A DNA stretch of 8,435 nucleotides from an uncultured Lentisphaeria bacterium (GCA_949298665.1 CASFXO010000059.1:1-8435), one strand, 5' to 3'. Positions 1 to 7,637 are shown, counted from the first letter of the stretch. Made by a program: numbers and translations. The notes: generated by a model from the letters alone, not told the origin.

Positions 1-160
1 GGTTTGCGACGCGGTTCTGACGTTCGCAGGAGTGGATGCCGTGACCGTCACGGTGGACAAACCCGCGGCGCCGCGGTATGCGCGTTCGATCGCGGTGCGC
101 ATGTGCCGGAGGAAATCACCCGGAAGCCGGGAACATACGGAGGTTGGAGATCATGAGTGA
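1..160 (+). CDS. folB: probable dihydroneopterin aldolase, C-terminal fragment
   Basis: This is the 3' end of a gene that begins before the window. The frame starting at base 2 is open to a TGA at 158-160 and gives about 52 residues. The segment VTVTVDKPAAPRYARSIAVR resembles the end of FolB, where a beta strand leads into a KPGA-type motif followed by a final strand (E. coli FolB has IKLSKPGAVARAANVGVIIER, recalled from memory). FolB converts 7,8-dihydroneopterin to 6-hydroxymethyl-7,8-dihydropterin plus glycolaldehyde in cytosolic folate synthesis. The last 15 or so residues form a polar tail beyond the usual family end, and their codons carry the next gene's ribosome binding site. The stop overlaps the next start in ATGAGTGA, which suggests translational coupling. 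The catalytic residues lie outside the window, so the call rests on one short motif. A related FolB/FolX-fold protein is possible. Confidence 0.6.
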   Translation, partial: VCDAVLTFAGVDAVTVTVDKPAAPRYARSIAVRMCRRKSPGSREHTEVGDHE

Positions 161-701
161 AGACGTGCGGTTGGAGCCGATTGGTCCGGCAAAATTCGTT
201 ATGCCGGCATTTGCCCGGTGGACGGAGCGGAATTTTCTGTTGACGGCCGGCGATTATGAGGCGGGTCGTTATAATGTGATGACGGTGGGATGGGGCTTTT
301 TCGGCGTATTGTGGGCGAAGCCGACGGTGGTGGTGCCGGTGCGGCCGCAGCGCCATACGTTGAAATTTCTGGAAGAATACGACACATTCACGTTGACCGC
401 GTTGCCGGAATCGTACCGCGAAGCGGTGCTCTGGTGCGGTCGCCACAGCGGCGCCGACGGTACCGATAAATTCGCCGCCTCCGGATTGACGGCGGCACCT
501 GCGACGGTCGTGGCGGCCCCGACGGTACGGGAGGCGGAATTGTCGCTGGAATGCCGGAAAAGCTACGTCGATCAGTTGCGCGGCAAGAATTTTCCGGAAA
601 AGTCCCTGATTCGCGCCTTTTATCCGGAGCGGGATTTTCACGTGCTGATTTTCTGGGAGGTGCTGGCGATTCGCGGCACGTCCGAATATCGCGGAGCATG
701 A
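153..701 (+). CDS. flavin reductase-like FMN-binding protein
   Basis: This 182-residue protein belongs to the flavin reductase-like, FMN-binding split-barrel family. Its members bind FMN and typically reduce flavin with NAD(P)H or pass electrons in the cytosol; the true substrate here is unknown. Family hallmarks are the N-x-M-T...WG segment (N41, M43, T44, W47, G48), a glycine and tryptophan just after it (G51, W54), K56-P57, and the strand VPVRPQRHT (62-69), which normally helps hold the FMN phosphate. The FTLTAL strand at 79-84 follows. No signal peptide or membrane segment is seen. I chose the ATG at 153, not an upstream in-frame ATG at 78, because GGAGG at 139-143 sits 9 bases ahead of it and because the upstream start would overlap the folB-like frame extensively. 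It lies 16 bases before mutS. Its presence in an operon with mutS gives no clear functional hint. Confidence 0.85.
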   Translation: MSEDVRLEPIGPAKFVMPAFARWTERNFLLTAGDYEAGRYNVMTVGWGFFGVLWAKPTVVVPVRPQRHTLKFLEEYDTFTLTALPESYREAVLWCGRHSGADGTDKFAASGLTAAPATVVAAPTVREAELSLECRKSYVDQLRGKNFPEKSLIRAFYPERDFHVLIFWEVLAIRGTSEYRGA

Positions 702-705
702 ACGG

Positions 706-712
706 AAGGAGG
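706..712 (+). promoter_or_regulatory. ribosome binding site that decides the mutS start
   Basis: AAGGAGG lies at 706-712, just after the flavin reductase stop (699-701). Two adjacent in-frame starts follow, GTG at 715 and ATG at 718. The spacing is only 2 bases to the GTG but 5 to the ATG, so ATG 718 is the better start. The two choices differ by one methionine. Confidence 0.8.
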
Positions 713-717
713 GGGTG

Positions 718-3261
718 ATGGATGATCAGCTGACCCCGATGATGCGGCAGTACCGCGATGCGAAATCCCGGATTCCGCCGGATGCGATTCTGTTGTTCCG
801 GCTGGGGGACTTTTACGAAATGTTCTTCGAGGACGCGGTCAAGGCCAGTGCGATCATGGAGCTGACGCTGACCAAGCGGAACGGGTATCCCATGTGCGGA
901 TTTCCCTATCACGCGCTGCCGGTGCAGCTGCCGCGGCTGCTGGCGGCGAATGTGAAGGTCGCCATTGCCGAGCAGATGGAGGATCCCCGGTTCGCCACCG
1001 GAATCGTCAAGCGGGAGATCACGCGGATCATCACGCCGGGGACGGTAATGGACAGTTCCGCGCTGCGGCCGGAAGCGCACAACTTTCTCTCGGCATTGGT
1101 CATATCGAAAGACGGACGGACCCGGGCGCTGGCTTCGCTGGATATCAGCACCGGGGAATTCAAGGTGAGCAGTTTCGACAGCGAGGAGAAACTGTTGTCC
1201 GAATTTTCCCGGATCGATGCCCGGGAGTGCCTGATTTCCGAAGCGCAGGCCGCGGCCTGGGAAAAAGACGGCAACCGCCCCGTGCCGCGCAATCCGCTTT
1301 TGTGGACGACTCTGGAAAATCAGGTTTTTGCCGCGGACGCCGCCGAGGAGTTGTTGAAGCGTCATTTCGGCGTGGCGACGCTGGACGGATTCGGCTGCCG
1401 GGAACAACCGGAATGCATCCGGGCGGCGGGGGCGGTGTTGTTTTACGCGACGGAAAATCTCCGCCAGGATGCCACGCATGTGATTAAACTCGAATATTAC
1501 ACTCCCGGCGACATTCTGGAGCTGGATTCCGCCAGCCAGCGCAATCTGGAACTGGTGGAGCCCCTGCACGGTACGGGCAGGGCGGGAACGCTGCTGGGAG
1601 TGCTGGACTGCACGGTGACGCCGATGGGGGGGCGGCTGATGCGGGATTGGATTCTGCGGCCGCTCTACTCCCGGGAACGGATCGTCGCCCGGCTGGACGC
1701 TGTGGGCCAATTGCACGACGATCCGCTGACTCTGGCCGAACTGCGCGAAACCGTCGGGGCCATCCGCGACCTGGAACGGATCGTCGGGCGGCTCAACATC
1801 GGCAGTGCCAATGCCCGCGATCTGCAGGCGCTTGCCGCCGGACTGGAAACGCTGCCCGGTGTCAAGACGCTGCTGGGCGGATTCGACGCGCCGCTGCTGG
1901 CGGAATTGAATGCGGCGATCGGCGTTTTTCCGGAAATCACCAGTCGGATTGCGGCGGCGATTGCGGACGATCCGCCGCCGGTGCTGACCGACGGGGGGAT
2001 CATCCGGGACGGGTATTCGGCGGTGCTGGATGAACTGCGCAGCGCCGCGACGGAGGGCAAGAACTGGCTCTCCGACATCCAGCGGCGCGAGCAGGAGCGT
2101 ACCGGCATCAAGTCGCTCAAGGTGAAATACAATCAGGTGTTCGGGTATTATATAGAAGTAAGCAAGGCGAATCTTTCGCTGATTCCCGAAGATTATGTCC
2201 GCAAGCAGACGCTGGTCAATGCCGAACGCTTCATCACACCGGAACTCAAGGAACTCGAGAGCAAGATTCTCGGCGCCGAGGAGAAGTCCAAGGCGCTGGA
2301 ATATCAATTGTTTCAGGAACTGCGCGACTTCGTGCTGCCGCATACCGCGGCGATCCAGCGGAGCGCCGCCGCGCTCGGCACGGTGGACGTGCTGGCGGCG
2401 CTGGCGGAGTGCGCCCGCAAATACCATTACCATCGGCCGCTGGTAACCGACGACGAACTGCTTTCCATCAAAGGCGGGCGGCATCCGGTGCTGGACGCCC
2501 GGCCCGGCGGAGAGCGTTTCGTGCCGAATGACGTGCTGCTGGACGGGGGCGATCACCGGATGATGATCATCACCGGACCGAACATGGCCGGCAAGTCCAC
2601 CTACATCCGCCAGACCGCGCTGCTGGTGATCATGGCGCAGATGGGGTCCTTCATTCCCGCGGATGAGGCGACGATCGGGCTGGTGGACCGGATTTTTACG
2701 CGGGTGGGGGCGGCGGACGATCTGTCGCGCGGGCAGAGCACCTTCATGGTGGAGATGATCGAAACCGCGAACATTCTCAACTGCGCCACCAACCGGAGTC
2801 TGGTGATTCTGGATGAGATCGGGCGCGGCACGAGCACATTCGACGGATTGTCGATTGCCTGGGCGGTGGCGGAATTTCTGCACGACGATCCCGTCAGCCG
2901 CTGCCGGACGCAGTTTGCGACGCATTACCACGAACTGACCGAGCTGGCGCAGACGCGGCGCGGGGTGAACAATTACAATGTGGCGGTGCGCGAATACGGC
3001 GACCGGATCATTTTTCTGCGGCAGATCGTTCCGGGGAGCACGGACCGCAGCTACGGGATTCACGTGGCGAAGCTGGCCGGGCTGCCGGCGGCGGTGATCC
3101 TGCGCGCCAACGAGATTCTGGAAACGCTGGAAAATTCCGCCGAAACGCCGCGTGCCGCCATGCAGTCGCTGCCGCGTCAGGCGGTCCGTTCGAAAAGCCG
3201 CCGCAAAGGAGCCGCGGCGGATGAGGATCCCGGCGAGCTGTTTCAACCGGGGCTGTTCTGA
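718..3261 (+). CDS. mutS: DNA mismatch repair protein MutS
   Basis: MutS recognises mispaired and short unpaired bases and, as an ATP-driven clamp, recruits MutL. The product is 847 residues, the normal length for MutS1. All domains are present in order. The N-terminal mismatch-reading domain has GDFYEMF (F32-Y33-E34, matching the Phe-x-Glu that stacks on and hydrogen-bonds the mismatch). Next come the connector and the lever/clamp region with FGYYIEVSK near residue 475. The ATPase domain has Walker A GPNMAGKST (620-628), Walker B LDEIGRGTS (D699, E700) and the THYHEL motif (735-740). The C-terminus ends in QPGLF (843-847), which fits the Q-x-x-L-F beta-clamp-binding consensus. Nothing is broken or missing. 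The start is set by AAGGAGG at 706-712. It is the third gene of the operon, and no mutL is present in the window. Confidence 0.98.
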   Translation: MDDQLTPMMRQYRDAKSRIPPDAILLFRLGDFYEMFFEDAVKASAIMELTLTKRNGYPMCGFPYHALPVQLPRLLAANVKVAIAEQMEDPRFATGIVKREITRIITPGTVMDSSALRPEAHNFLSALVISKDGRTRALASLDISTGEFKVSSFDSEEKLLSEFSRIDARECLISEAQAAAWEKDGNRPVPRNPLLWTTLENQVFAADAAEELLKRHFGVATLDGFGCREQPECIRAAGAVLFYATENLRQDATHVIKLEYYTPGDILELDSASQRNLELVEPLHGTGRAGTLLGVLDCTVTPMGGRLMRDWILRPLYSRERIVARLDAVGQLHDDPLTLAELRETVGAIRDLERIVGRLNIGSANARDLQALAAGLETLPGVKTLLGGFDAPLLAELNAAIGVFPEITSRIAAAIADDPPPVLTDGGIIRDGYSAVLDELRSAATEGKNWLSDIQRREQERTGIKSLKVKYNQVFGYYIEVSKANLSLIPEDYVRKQTLVNAERFITPELKELESKILGAEEKSKALEYQLFQELRDFVLPHTAAIQRSAAALGTVDVLAALAECARKYHYHRPLVTDDELLSIKGGRHPVLDARPGGERFVPNDVLLDGGDHRMMIITGPNMAGKSTYIRQTALLVIMAQMGSFIPADEATIGLVDRIFTRVGAADDLSRGQSTFMVEMIETANILNCATNRSLVILDEIGRGTSTFDGLSIAWAVAEFLHDDPVSRCRTQFATHYHELTELAQTRRGVNNYNVAVREYGDRIIFLRQIVPGSTDRSYGIHVAKLAGLPAAVILRANEILETLENSAETPRAAMQSLPRQAVRSKSRRKGAAADEDPGELFQPGLF

Positions 3262-3284
3262 CGCGGGTTCAACGAGGGAGATGC

Positions 3285-5099
3285 ATGGTGTTTCAGACCG
3301 GTAATCTGGTGGTGTATCGCGGACGCGGCGCGGTCGTTTCCGCGGTCGGGGCGGAAAAAATCGAGATCCGTACCGAATCCGGCGAGAGCAAAAGCGTCCG
3401 CCCCAAGGACATTGAGCTGCTTCATCCCGGACCGGTCGTGCAGTTGCCGCCGCCGGTGTTGCCGGAGCCGGATTATACGGAACTGCTGGCGCTGATGGAA
3501 ACGGAGACGCTGTCGTTCCGGGATTTTCAGGAACTGGCCTACGGCGAAGCCACGCCGGCGGCGGCGTGGAGTGCCCGGTTGCTGCTTGAGGCGGGGATTT
3601 ATTTTGCCGGTTCGGTGCGGGACGGGGTGCGGGCGCGGGAACCGGAAGCGATCGCCGCGACGCTGGCCGCCCGGGCCGCCCGGGCGGAAGAAGCGCAGCG
3701 GCGCGCCGCACTGCTGGAGCGCATTCGAGCCGGGACTCCGGCGGAGAGCGACCGCTCCGCCATGCGGGAGGTGGAATTTCTGGCGCTGGGGCGGAGCACC
3801 TCCAGCCGCCTGATGCGGGACCTCGGTATGGAGCCGACACCGGAAAAAGCCCATCAACTGCTGCTGAAAACCGGGATCTGGGATGATTTCGTGGATCCGT
3901 GGCCGTCCCGTTCCGGGGTGGATACGGAGGATCCGGCCGGTCCTTTGCCGCCGTTGCCGGAGGAGGTGCGGCGGGACCTGACGGCGCGGGCGGCGCTGGT
4001 GATCGACGATGCCGGCAGTCAGGACCCGGATGATGCGATCGATTTTGCCGACGGTCTGATCTGGGTGCATGTGGCGGACCCGGCGGCGCTGGTTGCGCCG
4101 GATTCCGAACCGGACAGGGAGGCGATGCGGCGCGGCGCCAATCTCTATTTGCCGGAAGGCGTCAGCCATATGCTGCCGCGGGAAGCGACGGAACGGCTGG
4201 GACTGGGGCTTTGCGAAACCAGTCCGGCGCTCTCTTTTGCCATACGCATTGCGGAAAACGGAGAACCGCTGCTCGAGGACATGACGTTGTCCCGGATTCG
4301 CGGTGTCCGGCTGGATTATGAGGGCGCGGAGCCGCGGCTCGGGCAGTCGCCGCTGTGCGAACTGGCCGTGGAGCTGGAGCGTTTCCGGCGGTTCCGGGCG
4401 GAGCAGGGGGCGTTGTTCATCCACCTGCCGGAGGTGAAAATCACGGTCCGGGAGCATCAGGTTCTCCTGAAACCGCTGCCGCTCTCCCCCGTCCGGGAAC
4501 TGGTGGCCAACGCCATGCTGGCCGCCGGCGCCGCGGTGGCGAAATGGGCGGAGGAGCGGGACATTCCCATGCCCTACGTGGTGCAGCCGCCGCCGGAGGA
4601 ACGCCCGGACAGTACGACACTGCCGGGCATGTACGCGCTGCGGCGGAGCTGCGCTCCCAGCGTCACCGGTATTCTTCCGGGGCTGCATGCGGGGCTGGGG
4701 TTGCAGCCTTACGTGCGGGTGACCAGTCCGCTGCGGCGCTATTGCGACCTGCTGGCGCACCGGCAGTTACGCCGGTATCTGGCTGGAGAACCGTGCTGGA
4801 GTTCCGATGAACTGGACGCGCGGATCGCCGTGGCGGAAAGCGCCGCCGCGGAACGCCGCCGTCTGGAGCGGCAGGTAAACGAGTTCTGGACGCTGGTTTA
4901 CTTGCGGCATTGCGAAGAAAAGACCTTCGACGCGGTGCCGGTTTTCCGCCAGGATGACCGCATGACTTACCTGATTCCCGAGCTGGCCTGGGAATTCAAA
5001 AACCGCTTCGGCGGGGACGTCCGTCTGGGAGAGCCGGTGGTTGCCGAAGTCGCCGCTGTTGATCCGGTGACGCTGAGTGCCCGTTTCCTGATCCGCTGA
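3285..5099 (+). CDS. RNB-domain exoribonuclease (RNase II/R family)
   Basis: This 604-residue protein is predicted to degrade single-stranded RNA 3' to 5', releasing nucleoside monophosphates, in the cytosol. The RNB core begins near residue 225. It carries the four metal-binding aspartates in the family spacing D-x5-D-x-D-D (D241, D247, D249, D250, matching D201/207/209/210 of E. coli RNase II), the substrate-channel segment VHVADPAA (261-268), and YVRVTSPLRRYCDLLAHRQL (476-495) with the conserved arginines. A short beta-rich tail (about 545-604) is in the place of the S1 domain. The N-terminal half is unlike E. coli RNase II: a small beta module (1-50), a proline-rich link, then mainly helical sequence with ALGRSTSSRLMRDLG (167-181) and a GIWDDFVDPWPSR-like segment (197-209). 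This recalls the helix-turn-helix-bearing RNase II branch known from Deinococcus and cyanobacteria/plastids. ATG 3285 follows GAGGGAG (3274-3280). The gene lies 23 bases after mutS, probably in the same transcript. Confidence 0.92.
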   Translation: MVFQTGNLVVYRGRGAVVSAVGAEKIEIRTESGESKSVRPKDIELLHPGPVVQLPPPVLPEPDYTELLALMETETLSFRDFQELAYGEATPAAAWSARLLLEAGIYFAGSVRDGVRAREPEAIAATLAARAARAEEAQRRAALLERIRAGTPAESDRSAMREVEFLALGRSTSSRLMRDLGMEPTPEKAHQLLLKTGIWDDFVDPWPSRSGVDTEDPAGPLPPLPEEVRRDLTARAALVIDDAGSQDPDDAIDFADGLIWVHVADPAALVAPDSEPDREAMRRGANLYLPEGVSHMLPREATERLGLGLCETSPALSFAIRIAENGEPLLEDMTLSRIRGVRLDYEGAEPRLGQSPLCELAVELERFRRFRAEQGALFIHLPEVKITVREHQVLLKPLPLSPVRELVANAMLAAGAAVAKWAEERDIPMPYVVQPPPEERPDSTTLPGMYALRRSCAPSVTGILPGLHAGLGLQPYVRVTSPLRRYCDLLAHRQLRRYLAGEPCWSSDELDARIAVAESAAAERRRLERQVNEFWTLVYLRHCEEKTFDAVPVFRQDDRMTYLIPELAWEFKNRFGGDVRLGEPVVAEVAAVDPVTLSARFLIR

Positions 5100-5100
5100 C

Positions 5101-5143
5101 AAAAAAACAGACGCGGGGCGACCGGCCGGTCCGACCCCCGCGT
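5101..5143 (-). terminator. intrinsic terminator of nrdJ
   Basis: ACGCGGGG (5111-5118) pairs perfectly with CCCCGCGT (5136-5143). Inside lies a self-complementary GACCGGCCGGTC (5120-5131) that can extend the structure. On the minus strand the hairpin is followed at once by CTG and seven T (complement of 5101-5107), the layout of a rho-independent terminator, placed after the nrdJ stop. On the plus strand the hairpin starts 11 bases after the RNB stop but is followed only by CCTTTGG. It should therefore end the mutS operon poorly, although it may stall or protect that transcript's 3' end. Confidence 0.85.
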
Positions 5144-5157
5144 CCTTTGGAGGCCGA

Positions 5158-5175
5158 CGTCCCCGTACGGGAACG
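5158..5175 (-). other. small hairpin in the nrdJ 3' untranslated region
   Basis: Read on the minus strand, CGTTCCC-GTAC-GGGGACG folds into a 7-bp stem (one G-U pair) with a GUAC loop. It sits between the nrdJ stop at 5196 and the terminator hairpin. It has no T-tract of its own, so it is more likely an RNA-stability element or chance than a second terminator. Confidence 0.4.
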
Positions 5176-5195
5176 CCGGTTCCGGACAGCAACTT

Positions 5196-7490
5196 TCAGC
5201 CGCACTTGCTGTAGCCGCAGGAGAGGCACTTCAGGCAGTTTTCCTGATTGACCAGTTCCCGTTCACTGCATTGCGGACAGATCATTTTGCCGCTGTTGAT
5301 GGAGGTTCTTTCGGCGGGCGCCGTCTGAACGGCTTTTTCCGCTTCCTTGCGCGGGTGGATTTCGCCGTCGGTGATCACGCCGCAGAGCCGCAGGTGATGT
5401 TCCAGAACATAGCCGATTTCCGCCGCGAGGGAGGGGACGTATTTGCCGTGGTTGAAGAACCCGCCGTTCGGATCGTAGATGCTCTTGAGTTCCTCCACCA
5501 GGAACTTCGGCTTCGGATCGTGGCGGAAGACCGCCGAGATCAGCCGGGACATGGCGACGATCCAGCTGAAGTGATGCAGGTTTTTGGTGTTGATGAAGAT
5601 CTCGTACGGACGATGGCTGCCGTCCTCGTTGATCAGGTCGTTGATGGTGATGTAGAAGGCGTCGGGCGATTGCGGCGTCTTGATTTTGTAGGTGGTGCCG
5701 GTCAGCTCGTCCGGCCGTTTGGGCGGCTGAACGGGGGCGGTCGAGGGGGCGGGCTCCTTCTTCTTCTCCTCCTTGCGGATCAGAACGCCGGCGCTGTGTT
5801 CGGAGGGCCGGAAGGTGGTGCAGCCCTTCAACCCCGCCTCGTAAGCCTGCATGTAGATGTCCGCAAACTGTTCGAAGGGATAATCCGATGGGATGTTGAT
5901 GGTTTTGGAGATCGAACTGTCTACATATTTCTGCAGCACCGCCTGGATTTTCAGATGTTCCACCGGCGTGATCGAATCCGCCGAGACGAAGGCCGGCGGC
6001 AGATCTTCCAGCGCCACCGACGGCAGCGACTTGTAGCGGCAGTAGGCACGGTAGGCGTAATCGGCGATTTCGACTTCGGTGTAATCGTTTTCGTGGGTAT
6101 TGCGGATGCGGCGGTTGTATTTGAAGGCAAAGACCGGTTCCAGACCGCTGGAGACGTTGCCGGCGAGCAAACTGATGGTGCCGGTCGGGGCGATCGAGGT
6201 CAGGTGCGAGTTGCGGATGCCGTACTTGCGGATGTCGGAGCGGATGTCCTCCGGAAGCGTGGCGATGAAGTTGCCGGCGCAATATTTTTCCGCATCGAAT
6301 TTCGGGAACGCGCCGCGTTCTCTGGCCAGTTCGATGCTGGCGCGGTAGGCGGCGTGCGTGATGGTCTGCATGATTTCTCCGGCCATCGCCACGGATTCCG
6401 GCGAGCCGTATTTGACGCCGAGGAAAATAAACGCGTCGGCCAGTCCGGTCAGCCCGATGCCCATGCGGCGTTTTTCCGAAGCCTCCTGCTTCTGCCGCGG
6501 CAGGGGATAGCGGCTGAGGTCGATCACGTTGTCCAGGAGCCGGACGGCGATGGTGACGACTTCGGCGATCCGGGCGTAATCGAGGCTTGCTTTGGGGGTG
6601 AAGGGGTCGCGGACGAAGCGCGTCAGGTTGACCGAGCCGAGCAAACAGGCGCCGTAGGGCGGCAGCGGCTGTTCGCCGCAGGGATTGGTGGCGCAGATTT
6701 CCTCACAGTAATACAGGTTGTTGAGCTGATTGATCTTGTCGATCAGGATGAAGCCCGGTTCGGCGTAATCGTAGGTGGAATGCATGATCTGGTCCCAGAG
6801 ATCGCGGGCGCGGATGGTTTTATAGACTTTGCCCTTGAAGACCAGATCCCAGTCGGCGTCGGCCTTGACCGCCTGGATGAATTTTTCGGTAATGGCGACC
6901 GATAGGTTGAACATCTGGAGCCGGGCGTTTTCCCGCTTGGCGCTGATGAATTCCTCGATATCCGGATGGTCGCAGCGCAGAATCCCCATCTGGGCGCCGC
7001 GCCGCTGCCCGGCGCTCATGATGGTCCGGCAGGTTGAGTCCAGCACCTGCATGAAACTGATCGGACCGGACGCGGCGGCGTCGCAGCCCTTGATATGGGA
7101 GCCGCGCGGACGGATCGTGGAGAAGTCGAAGCCCACGCCGCCGCCCTGCTTCTGCGTCATGGCGGATTCCTTGACGGTATCGAATATGCCTTCGATGGAG
7201 TCGTCGATCTTGTTCATGACATAACAGTTGAACATGGTGACTTCATCCCGGTCGGTGCCGGCGTTGGCGATGATCCGGCCGCCGGGGATGAATTCCAGAG
7301 TGGTCAGGATGGATTCGAACTGCCGGGCGGCCTGTTCCTTTTTCTCATCCTTGGCCGCACAGGCGCGCGCGACCCGTTTCATGGTGTCCTCGATGGAGGC
7401 GTCGGCGGGGCGGGTGCCGTGTCCGGAATAGCGGTATTTGCGCTGCCAGATATCGGTAACTAAATCATAGGAGGAGGGTTCGGAAGCCAT
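5196..7490 (-). CDS. nrdJ: adenosylcobalamin-dependent (class II) ribonucleotide reductase
   Basis: NrdJ reduces ribonucleotides to deoxyribonucleotides using a radical generated from adenosylcobalamin, so it works with or without oxygen. The protein is 764 residues. Active-site residues are visible: C89 in FNCYV and C282 as the redox pair, and C271 in NPCGEQPLPPYGAC as the thiyl radical cysteine with N269 and E273. The 11-residue gap between C271 and C282 matches the family. PTGTIS (435-440) is the phosphate-binding loop. A Lys/Pro-rich linker (about 572-595) leads to a TSCPD-like domain (about 598-705). The tail carries C738, C741, C752, C755, C758 and C763, resembling the NrdJ metal-binding/redox tail that re-reduces the active site. 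No N-terminal ATP-cone is seen. The start fits the family N-terminus, though the best ribosome site, AAAGG (7504-7508), is 13 bases away. It is transcribed alone and is predicted to be NrdR-controlled. Confidence 0.97.
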   Translation of the reverse strand: MASEPSSYDLVTDIWQRKYRYSGHGTRPADASIEDTMKRVARACAAKDEKKEQAARQFESILTTLEFIPGGRIIANAGTDRDEVTMFNCYVMNKIDDSIEGIFDTVKESAMTQKQGGGVGFDFSTIRPRGSHIKGCDAAASGPISFMQVLDSTCRTIMSAGQRRGAQMGILRCDHPDIEEFISAKRENARLQMFNLSVAITEKFIQAVKADADWDLVFKGKVYKTIRARDLWDQIMHSTYDYAEPGFILIDKINQLNNLYYCEEICATNPCGEQPLPPYGACLLGSVNLTRFVRDPFTPKASLDYARIAEVVTIAVRLLDNVIDLSRYPLPRQKQEASEKRRMGIGLTGLADAFIFLGVKYGSPESVAMAGEIMQTITHAAYRASIELARERGAFPKFDAEKYCAGNFIATLPEDIRSDIRKYGIRNSHLTSIAPTGTISLLAGNVSSGLEPVFAFKYNRRIRNTHENDYTEVEIADYAYRAYCRYKSLPSVALEDLPPAFVSADSITPVEHLKIQAVLQKYVDSSISKTINIPSDYPFEQFADIYMQAYEAGLKGCTTFRPSEHSAGVLIRKEEKKKEPAPSTAPVQPPKRPDELTGTTYKIKTPQSPDAFYITINDLINEDGSHRPYEIFINTKNLHHFSWIVAMSRLISAVFRHDPKPKFLVEELKSIYDPNGGFFNHGKYVPSLAAEIGYVLEHHLRLCGVITDGEIHPRKEAEKAVQTAPAERTSINSGKMICPQCSERELVNQENCLKCLSCGYSKCG

Positions 7491-7533
7491 GACGTTTGCA
7501 GGACCTTTCTGTGATGGTGTTTTTATATGATTG

Positions 7534-7549
7534 GTACTATATATGGTGT
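7534..7549 (-). promoter_or_regulatory. NrdR box-like site, proximal to nrdJ
   Basis: GTACTATATATGGTGT matches the NrdR-box consensus ACACWATATATWGTGT at 13 of 16 positions. It ends 43 bases upstream of the nrdJ start and covers the predicted -10. NrdR is the ATP/dATP-sensing repressor of ribonucleotide reductase genes, and tandem boxes at such promoters are its standard signature. Confidence 0.75.
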
Positions 7550-7566
7550 CGATGTGCCAAAGACAA
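7538..7566 (-). promoter_or_regulatory. predicted nrdJ promoter
   Basis: On the minus strand TTGTCT (7566-7561) and TATATA (7543-7538) are separated by 17 bases. Each matches the sigma70 consensus at 4 of 6 positions. Transcription would begin near 7531 and leave a leader of about 40 bases. The overlap with both NrdR boxes supports this choice. A competing -10 (TATAAA, 7527-7522) lacks a good -35. Confidence 0.5.
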
Positions 7567-7581
7567 TACTGTATATTGCGA
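7566..7581 (-). promoter_or_regulatory. NrdR box-like site, distal to nrdJ
   Basis: ATACTGTATATTGCGA matches the NrdR-box consensus at 12 of 16 positions, including the C and G that flank the core. It lies exactly 32 bp (about three helical turns) from the proximal box with a 16-bp gap, the spacing usual for paired NrdR boxes. It touches the predicted -35 at its inner edge. Confidence 0.7.
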
Positions 7582-7608
7582 TTGCCGTTGTTTTCTAATT
7601 ATAGTGGA

Positions 7609-7621
7609 TTTTCGTCGAAAA
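7609..7621. repeat. 13-bp palindrome, possible operator
   Basis: TTTTCG-T-CGAAAA is a perfect odd palindrome in the divergent intergenic region. It has no room for an RNA loop, so a protein-binding site is the likelier reading. I do not recognise the regulator. Confidence 0.4.
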
Positions 7622-7637
7622 GCAACTGTGTTCGGAA

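Noticed and set aside
388..3840. Very long minus-strand open frame (1150 codons) opposite the flavin reductase, mutS and the start of the RNB gene
   Set aside because: Its product is Arg/Pro/His-rich and low in family-like motifs, it crosses three convincing genes, and GC-rich third positions on the sense strand routinely keep such antisense frames open.
3243..4760. Minus-strand open frame of 505 codons opposite the RNB gene
   Set aside because: The Arg/Pro/Gln/His-rich product mirrors the RNB codons, and the sense strand carries intact catalytic motifs.
5271..6905. Plus-strand open frame of 544 codons inside nrdJ
   Set aside because: It is antisense to the conserved nrdJ core with a Gly/Val/Asp-rich repetitive product typical of a shadow frame, and it has no plausible ribosome site or family motif.
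7491..7620. Cobalamin riboswitch ahead of nrdJ
   Set aside because: The predicted leader is only about 40 bases, far too short, and I see no B12-box-like conserved segment.
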